A stretch of 26,725 nt of DNA from an uncultured Clostridia bacterium (GTDB taxonomy: Bacteria; Bacillota; Clostridia; Christensenellales; Aristaeellaceae). Positions 22,427 to 26,725 of this stretch are shown one piece after another. How positions within the stretch are numbered: position 1 is the first letter of the stretch; every line of letters starts with the position of its first letter. The position numbers were made by a program, and so were the translations under genes. The DNA is taken from NCBI GenBank assembly GCA_934643825.1, contig CAKUCW010000035.1, forward strand, positions 1 through 26,725. The letters run 5' to 3'. The notes beneath the pieces are model-generated. The model saw only the letters and a program-made list of their open reading frames with translations. It had not been told where the DNA came from and searched no databases.

Positions 22427-22802
22427 GTTTGCGAGGTATAGATATGAATGCAAGAAATTGATTGCTATCCTATTAATCGTTATGGTCATCTTATGTATCG
22501 GATTTTTTATATGGAAATCAAATCATGATCTTTTTTTTAGACCACATGAAGAATTGGTCTATTCCTGTAATTCTTGTAGCAACAGATATTTGATTGAGAT
22601 TTATAAAAACTCTGGAAATGCTACAGTTGCCAATTCTATAACTGGTGATGTAACAGACAACAAAACGGGGAAAAAAAGAACGTTTTACTTCAGCTATCGA
22701 GATGAAGAGGCAATCATTGAATGGATAGATGATTCACACTGCATCATTAATGGAGTGACTATAAATCTTGCAAAAGACACATACGAAAGTTGGAATCATT
22801 AA
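22386..22802 (+). CDS. DUF5412-like membrane-anchored protein, start probably frameshifted
   Basis: About 115 residues are convincing: a membrane helix (LIAILLIVMVILCIGFFIW), then an extracytoplasmic part with Cys residues and the C-terminal FYFSYRDEEAIIEWIDDSHCIINGVTINL, which resembles DUF5412 proteins. The given start is a TTG inside the RHS remnant and is unlikely. The expected start is ATG 22444 with GAGG at 22433-22436, but that frame stops after five codons. One extra A in the following AAA (22455-22457) would join it to the long frame. So either the gene lost one base, or the read is wrong, or it starts at TTG 22458. Position after an RHS end suggests an immunity-type protein, not shown. 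Confidence 0.5.
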   Translation: MKSLKKPIRTRINKFARYRYECKKLIAILLIVMVILCIGFFIWKSNHDLFFRPHEELVYSCNSCSNRYLIEIYKNSGNATVANSITGDVTDNKTGKKRTFYFSYRDEEAIIEWIDDSHCIINGVTINLAKDTYESWNH

Positions 22803-22824
22803 TTTGGCACATAAATAAAGATTA

Positions 22825-22987
22825 GTAACCGCTCAATAATCCCGCGCCCTGACAAACCGCACTAATCGTGCGATACGTATCCATAGTACTTGAAAAACTG
22901 CGGTTACCATACGATGAACAGCCATCAAGCAATGGCATTATTAAAAGTCCTTGATATAAGCATGAAAATACACTATAACAAGGACTT
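22825..22987. repeat. Two inverted repeats in the gap before the 107-residue gene
   Basis: GTAACCGC (22825-22832) with GCGGTTAC (22900-22907), and AAGTCCTTG (22945-22953) with CAAGGACTT (22979-22987). The second may be the downstream hairpin of the minus-strand gene that ends at 23004. A 29-codon plus-strand frame (22914-23003) crosses it and is too short to support. Confidence 0.35.
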
Positions 22988-23003
22988 GATCGAGGCTTTA
23001 TGA

Positions 23004-23327
23004 TTAACTATCGTGATTACTTGAAAGATATTCTTTTACGCAATCAGTCCATTCAGCCTTATTAATACGATTAAATGTTCTTGATAATCCATGATCATGG
23101 AGAGAGTTAATATAATGGAGAGCGAATTCATAGCTGTTTTCAATAGTGATGGGATTACTTATTATCTTACAAAAGTGTTCATAAATAGCAGGATCGGCTG
23201 AACCTGTTCCTTTAAATAAAAATGGATTTGCGGCACTTAAAAACGTACCAAGATGTTTATTTTTTGTTTCATCCCATTCAGCGTCAAGGACGTAAAAAAT
23301 CATGCAAAATAGTTCGTATTTACTCAT
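23004..23327 (-). CDS. Hypothetical protein, 107 residues, possible orphan immunity protein
   Basis: Not recognised. The protein is acidic and soluble, without signal peptide or membrane helix: KYELFCMIFYVLDAEWDE at the start, FLSAANPFLFKGTGSADPAIYEHFC in the middle, a helical C-terminal half. GGAGG lies 12 bp before ATG 23327 (a nearer ATG in another frame stops after three codons). AT-rich composition and the place between an RHS remnant and a dead recombinase suggest cargo of a mobile region. Small acidic proteins after RHS ends are often immunity proteins, but nothing here proves that. Confidence 0.6.
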   Translation of the reverse strand: MSKYELFCMIFYVLDAEWDETKNKHLGTFLSAANPFLFKGTGSADPAIYEHFCKIISNPITIENSYEFALHYINSLHDHGLSRTFNRINKAEWTDCVKEYLSSNHDS

Positions 23328-23385
23328 TTCGGCATTTTCCTCCGTTTTATAGGGTTATTATTGAAACAGGTTGAGTTATTCCAGA

Positions 23386-23572
23386 TGCGGGGAACGAGAT
23401 TACGACCACCTTCATTAATTGTTCTGTTTTGATAGCGAACCCAATTTTGAAATGGCTCGGACACAGCGAATTCTCTACTACGGCAGATATTTACGCGCAT
23501 CTTGACTATCAATCAAAAATATCTTCGGCAGAAGCAATGCTGACAGGACTGGATAACGGGCAAAATGAATGA
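23386..23572 (+). pseudogene. Tyrosine recombinase (integrase) C-terminal remnant
   Basis: The last part reads WLGHSEFSTTADIYAHLDYQ then KISSAEAMLTGL, the tyrosine-containing end of phage/ICE integrases; the catalytic Tyr is in DIYAHLDY. Upstream, LIAN matches the usual SLLIANG, but the following residues are missing, and GATTACGACCAC at about 23391 looks like the DLRH box with two small indels. The N-terminal two thirds are absent. Its stop overlaps the start of the next gene (ATGAATGA), as in intact integrase-excisionase pairs. Confidence 0.7.
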
Positions 23573-24107
23573 TAGAAATGACTATGAATGGGTGCTGGAC
23601 GAGTACCCCGAATACATCACCAAGGAGCAGCTGTACAAAATCTGCAAGGTGTCCAAGAAAACCGCACAGAAATATTTGGAAAGCGGATTGATTCCAAGCG
23701 TCTGCACGGGAAAGAAAACCCGAAAGTATTCCATCAAGATTACGGATGTCGTTGATTTCCTCTACTTCCGTGACGAAAATCCGCTTCTGTGCAAAATGAA
23801 GATTGGCGCGGAAAGAATGTCTGGACGCTGTCACTCTGAACCGACGATCAGGCTTCTGGAGAAAACCCTGAGCTGTGTTCTTGAAGAATATCCCGATGTT
23901 ATGGAGATTCCGCAGGTGATGGAAATCACGGGCTACAAGCACCAGACGATTCTCAACTGGTGTAATAAGGATAAGGTGGAGCATTTCCTGATTCGGATGC
24001 GCTGCATGATTCCCAAGACGAGTCTGATGGAGTATCTGGCAGAGGACGGGTTTCATGCCATCAATGCCGAATCAAAGGCGTATATCCTTGTGCGAAACAG
24101 AAAGTGA
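23565..24107 (+). CDS. Excisionase-like double helix-turn-helix protein
   Basis: 180 residues. Two similar helix-turn-helix segments: YITKEQLYKICKVSKKTAQKYLESGLIPSV at about 17-45 and VMEIPQVMEITGYKHQTILNWCNKDKVEHF at about 110-140, each followed by a recombinase/MerR-type wing, consistent with a tandem excisionase-like DNA binder. ATG 23565 overlaps the end of the dead integrase. In Firmicutes mobile elements such proteins follow the integrase and help excision or regulate it. The gene itself is intact while its partner is ruined. A terminator follows. Confidence 0.65.
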   Translation: MNDRNDYEWVLDEYPEYITKEQLYKICKVSKKTAQKYLESGLIPSVCTGKKTRKYSIKITDVVDFLYFRDENPLLCKMKIGAERMSGRCHSEPTIRLLEKTLSCVLEEYPDVMEIPQVMEITGYKHQTILNWCNKDKVEHFLIRMRCMIPKTSLMEYLAEDGFHAINAESKAYILVRNRK

Positions 24108-24120
24108 ATAGCGAATGATG

Positions 24121-24148
24121 AAACGCTCACAGGTTGTGGGCGTTTTTT
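24121..24148 (+). terminator. Rho-independent terminator after the excisionase-like gene
   Basis: AACGCTCAC, loop AGGTT, GTGGGCGTT (9 bp with one G-T pair), followed directly by more T, six in all. Confidence 0.88.
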
Positions 24149-24181
24149 CGATATCATAAAAGTGAATTGGCGAGAATAATT

Positions 24182-24211
24182 TTGCAAATATTTTGCAAAA
24201 TAAAATGTAAT
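24182..24211 (+). promoter_or_regulatory. Possible promoter of the AAA15/RloB pair
   Basis: TTGCAA (24182-24187), 18-nt spacer, TGTAAT (24206-24211). The spacer contains the palindrome ATTTTGCAAAAT and a second TTTTGCAAA, so a repressor site is possible. Weak call in AT-rich DNA. Confidence 0.35.
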
Positions 24212-24286
24212 AGATTGATTTATCCGAATAAGTGGCGTAAAATGAAAATGGGATTTGAAAAAACAGTGCAAAATGGAGGGGACGCT

Positions 24287-25603
24287 ATGCTTCTGGAATT
24301 TAGAATGAGCAATTATAAGTCTTTTAAAGACGAAACAGTATTTTCACTTGTTCCTGCACCGAAGCAAAAGGGATTGGATTATAGTATCCTTCATGCAACT
24401 GTTGGCAGGAAGGCATACAAAGGTCTATGCTCGGCTGTAATCTACGGACCAAATGCTGCGGGTAAGACAAACATCATTGGGGCGATGGATTCCTTCAAAA
24501 CAATCGTGCTTCGCGGAAATATCCGAAATGATGACGATAAATCCATGCCCAACGCGTCGGCGTCGGCGCTTGAACTTATCCCCAATAATACAGAAGATAA
24601 TGCGCTACCCGTGATGTTTTCAATCAGGTTTATTGTAAACGGTCTTTTGATCGATTATAAAATCGGTCTTGATTTGGGTACGTTTTTGGCGGTTGATTAT
24701 AAACGTAAAGTTGTGTTTGAGCAGCTTTCAGTAAACGAAGCACCAATCTTCACAAGAGAGAATGGCTTAAAGATTCATGACTTGAGCGGAATAAAGGAAT
24801 GGTTAGCCAATGAGTTTGAGCAGAATGCCGATAGCGTCATTGCTATTGCGTCGGCTAACCTGAATGATGAAGAACTATTCCTTATGAACGGTTTCAAAAC
24901 GATGTTTAGCTCGAAGCTGGTTTCGATCATCAGCGAATGGCTGAATCAGCAATTCATGGTGATTTATCGGTCGGATGCCATGCAGCTCATTCGAAAGTTC
25001 ACCGATCCGAAGAAGAAGTCTATCTATGTTGAGAAAACGTTGACCGAAGCTGCTAAGACGTTTGGCATCAACTCGAACGCACTGGGCTATGTCGTAGATG
25101 GGGATAATACGGAAGCGAAGCTGTGTTCCATATTCGAATCAGAGGGAAAAGCCATTCCAGCAGAGCTTTTTGAGTCTTATGGAACAATTCGCTTTGTCAA
25201 TATGTTTCCATTGGTAGTTAATGCCCTGATGAACGGCAGCACATTGGTTGTTGACGAGTTCGACGCTTCTCTCCATCCAATGGCTTTGATGAATATCATC
25301 AATATCTTCCACAATGATGAAGTTAATATCCATCATGCGCAGCTGATTTTCAATACGCATAATCCAATTTTCCTGAATACCAACCTTTTCAGACGCGATG
25401 AGATCAAATTTGTTGAACGGGACGAAGAAACTCATTGCAGCAGCGCTTATGCGTTATCAGATTTCGGTACAGCCGGAAAAAATGGTGTTCGGAAAAATGA
25501 AGATTATATGCGGAACTATTTTGTTGATCGTTACGGCGCAATCAGGAATGTGGATTTCCTTCCTATCTTCGAGAAACTGTTGAAGCATGGAAGTGAGGCA
25601 TAA
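24287..25603 (+). CDS. AAA15-family ATPase (RloA/AbiLi/AriA-like), probable defence component
   Basis: 438 residues. Opens LLEFRMSNYKSFKDETVFSL, the standard AAA15 start ('NF.SF'), Walker A GPNAAGKTN at 54-62, a long insert, then Walker B with D-loop STLVVDEFDASLHPMAL at about 361 and the sensor His in LIFNTHNPIF. This is an ABC-type ATPase related to those of OLD nucleases, RloA, AbiLi and the AriA subunit of PARIS. Such proteins sense phage or damage and release or drive a partner effector. GGAGG at 24275-24279 fixes ATG 24287; the upstream open frame crosses the previous terminator. Paired with the next gene by a 4-bp gap. Intact, AT-rich relative to the backbone. Confidence 0.85.
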   Translation: MLLEFRMSNYKSFKDETVFSLVPAPKQKGLDYSILHATVGRKAYKGLCSAVIYGPNAAGKTNIIGAMDSFKTIVLRGNIRNDDDKSMPNASASALELIPNNTEDNALPVMFSIRFIVNGLLIDYKIGLDLGTFLAVDYKRKVVFEQLSVNEAPIFTRENGLKIHDLSGIKEWLANEFEQNADSVIAIASANLNDEELFLMNGFKTMFSSKLVSIISEWLNQQFMVIYRSDAMQLIRKFTDPKKKSIYVEKTLTEAAKTFGINSNALGYVVDGDNTEAKLCSIFESEGKAIPAELFESYGTIRFVNMFPLVVNALMNGSTLVVDEFDASLHPMALMNIINIFHNDEVNIHHAQLIFNTHNPIFLNTNLFRRDEIKFVERDEETHCSSAYALSDFGTAGKNGVRKNEDYMRNYFVDRYGAIRNVDFLPIFEKLLKHGSEA

Positions 25604-25607
25604 GATT

Positions 25608-26261
25608 ATGAGAAAAGAAAACATGACATACTATTTTTCCGTAGAGGGCGAAACGGAAAAGTGGTATTTGGATTGGCTGCAAAACTGTATCAACGAATGT
25701 GACGAAGCAAAATATAAAGTGAAATTAGATTCCAAAATCGAAAAGGATCCGCTTGTGCGAGCCAAGAGCATGACTATTCTGGGCAAAACAGAAATTACGC
25801 ATGTATTTGACCGAGAAAGTGAAGATGAACTTCATACGAAACAATTTATGACAACCTTGGATCGCATGAAGGAAGCAGAAAAGCTGGGTAAAAATATCAA
25901 ATATAAGCTGGGATATAGCAATTTTACATTTGAACTGTGGATGATCTTACATAAAGCGGATTGCAACGGAGCAAAAACAGATCGCCGACAGTATTTATCT
26001 CCGATCAATAATGCTTATCATGAACATTTTGAGAATCTGGACGAATATAAACAAAAAGATAATTTTAAACGTGTTCTGAATCAATTATCCTTAGATGATG
26101 TGAAAATGGCGATTCAACGGTCTGAGCAGCTTATGATACGGAATCAGGAAAAAGGATTCCATCGGTATCAGTACAAGACGTATTCATATTACGCAGAAAA
26201 CCCCTCTCTATCTATCTGGGAATCTATCAAAAAGATTATGACGGAATGCGGAATTTTGTGA
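25608..26261 (+). CDS. RloB-like (Toprim-related) protein, probable effector of the AAA15 pair
   Basis: 217 residues. The N-terminal YYFSVEGETEKWYLDWLQ (Glu13, Glu15, Glu17) is the RloB/Toprim-type acidic start; THVFDRE at about 65-70 (Asp68) gives the second acidic site. FTFELWMILHKADC near residue 105 is the conserved 'FE.W...H' stretch of RloB proteins. The partner ATPase ends 4 bp upstream. The start ATG 25608 has GAGG at 25595-25598; an earlier in-frame ATG at 25587 would overlap the ATPase and has no ribosome site. Toprim effectors of related systems cut nucleic acids such as tRNA; activity here is unknown. No restriction genes are in the window. Confidence 0.8.
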   Translation: MRKENMTYYFSVEGETEKWYLDWLQNCINECDEAKYKVKLDSKIEKDPLVRAKSMTILGKTEITHVFDRESEDELHTKQFMTTLDRMKEAEKLGKNIKYKLGYSNFTFELWMILHKADCNGAKTDRRQYLSPINNAYHEHFENLDEYKQKDNFKRVLNQLSLDDVKMAIQRSEQLMIRNQEKGFHRYQYKTYSYYAENPSLSIWESIKKIMTECGIL

Positions 26262-26649
26262 TATTGGAGTTATTTCATTAAAATGGGGAGCTGTTGCAGC
26301 GATGTTCTGCCAGTTCCTTTTTTCATTGGCTGCATAAATCGTCAGCCTGTCCAACCCAAAAGACAGCATAGGCAAAACAAATTAGGTTGGCGGTCTTTCT
26401 GCATATAATTACATCTGGGTATATGCAGAAACATGAGCCTCTTTTTCGGTTACTGCACATATCTCTGCAAAAACATGTGCAGAAAGCATCGGAAATATCA
26501 ATAGTTTTTGCTGTTATTTAAGAAAAACTTTCTGATTTCAATGACTTTTTCGACACGTCCCATGCTGACGGCATGGACTATCGAGCTATGATAAACCTGA
26601 AAGGACAATTCTGATCGCGAGATAAGAAAATTCAATCTCAGCAACTTGG
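26262..26649. other. Non-coding stretch, no gene seen
   Basis: No open frame with a believable start. Holds CCAACC/GGTTGG (26351-26390 region), the inverted-repeat cluster at 26396-26482 and a small stem CCATGC/GCATGG near 26570. Could be an attachment or transfer-origin region, or the untranslated leader of the gene starting at 26701. Confidence 0.4.
26396..26482. repeat. Cluster of two inverted repeats sharing a TGCAGAAA-type core
   Basis: TTTCTGCATATA (26396-26407) and TATATGCAGAAA (26420-26431) form a perfect 12-bp inverted repeat with a 12-nt centre. CTGCACAT (26453-26460) and ATGTGCAG (26475-26482) form a second of 8 bp. GCAGAAA follows both right arms, so the second is a related, diverged unit 51 bp on. 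Confidence 0.6.
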
Positions 26650-26677
26650 GGACGCTCCGACAACGAGCGTCCTTTTT
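26650..26677 (+). terminator. Rho-independent terminator just before the last gene
   Basis: GGACGCTC, loop CGACAAC, GAGCGTCC, then T5. It lies only 24 bp before ATG 26701, so it either ends an upstream transcript or acts as an attenuator in the leader of that gene. Confidence 0.85.
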
Positions 26678-26700
26678 GTATTCATCGGAAAGGAGAAAAC

Positions 26701-26725
26701 ATGGATACGCAAATTATCAGTCTGG
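26701..26725 (+). CDS. Start of an unidentified gene, cut by window end
   Basis: ATG with AAAGGAG 6 bp upstream; only MDTQIISL is visible. Too short to identify. The strong ribosome site makes a real start likely. Confidence 0.5.

Noticed and set aside
22914..23003. 29-codon frame reading MNSHQAMALLKVLDISMKI...
   Set aside because: It looks protein-like and could be the tail of a lost gene, but it is too short, has no ribosome site and crosses an inverted repeat.
23324..23512. 62-residue minus-strand open frame overlapping the 107-residue gene start
   Set aside because: Antisense to the integrase remnant, which shows clear recombinase sequence on the plus strand; no ribosome site found.
1..26725. 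tRNA or rRNA genes
   Set aside because: None seen on either strand; no cloverleaf with GGTTCGAATCC-type arm was found by eye.

Overview
The window looks like chromosomal DNA from an anaerobic Gram-positive gut Clostridia-type bacterium. I infer this from strong GGAGG ribosome-binding sites, near-consensus sigma-A promoters, oxygen-sensitive 2-hydroxyacyl-CoA dehydratase genes, AzlCD and split ThrE exporters, a sugar ABC operon beside a PocR/AraC regulator, and RHS and integrase debris. The backbone is fairly GC-rich. From about 22.4 kb onward the sequence becomes clearly AT-richer and reads as acquired DNA.

Layout. 1-1172 (minus): asparagine synthetase asnA, cut by the window edge, with its own promoter and a hairpin-rich leader. 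1179-4206 (minus): a promoter and a two-gene 2-hydroxyacyl-CoA dehydratase operon, in which the second protein fuses a short dehydratase subunit to the ATP-dependent activase. 4226-6395 (plus): a secreted metallo-beta-lactamase-fold protein and a two-gene ThrE-type exporter. 6474-7625 (plus): a terminator/promoter junction and azlCD. 7626-9767 (plus): a fucose mutarotase, a flavodoxin/ferredoxin protein and a DNA alkyl-transferase, closed by a strong terminator. 10115-13941 (minus): sbcD-sbcC. 14190-21227 (minus): substrate-binding protein, ATPase, two permeases and a GH38 alpha-mannosidase, a complete sugar uptake and hydrolysis operon. 21222-22230: an array of ~33-bp spaced repeats, then the divergent PocR/AraC regulator. 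22238-24148: an accessory patch with an RHS remnant, a DUF5412-like protein, an unknown 107-residue protein, a decayed tyrosine recombinase and an excisionase-like protein. 24182-26261: a two-gene AAA15 ATPase plus RloB-like module, probably anti-phage. 26262-26725: a non-coding stretch rich in inverted repeats, a terminator and the first codons of another gene.

Structure beyond genes. A ~123-bp fold-back element occurs three times in the same orientation (7653, 9976, 13959). It has terminal inverted repeats and a perfect internal hairpin, and one copy is flanked by an 8-bp direct duplication, so it behaves like a MITE. Two copies are bracketed by a GC-rich palindrome that recurs five times. 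Between the sugar operon and its regulator, four copies of a GTGCAAT-type motif are spaced 35, 33 and 33 bp apart, about three helical turns. They overlap the proposed minus-strand promoter and end 15 bp before the plus-strand promoter.

How the genes work together. The regulator probably senses a sugar-derived ligand and controls the ABC operon through the repeat array. The imported mannoside would then be split in the cytoplasm by GH38. The dehydratase pair appears to carry two dehydratase-type subunits and an activator in two polypeptides, but no CoA-transferase or dehydrogenase lies nearby, so the substrate cannot be named. All functional calls come from reading motifs by eye; no database search was run.
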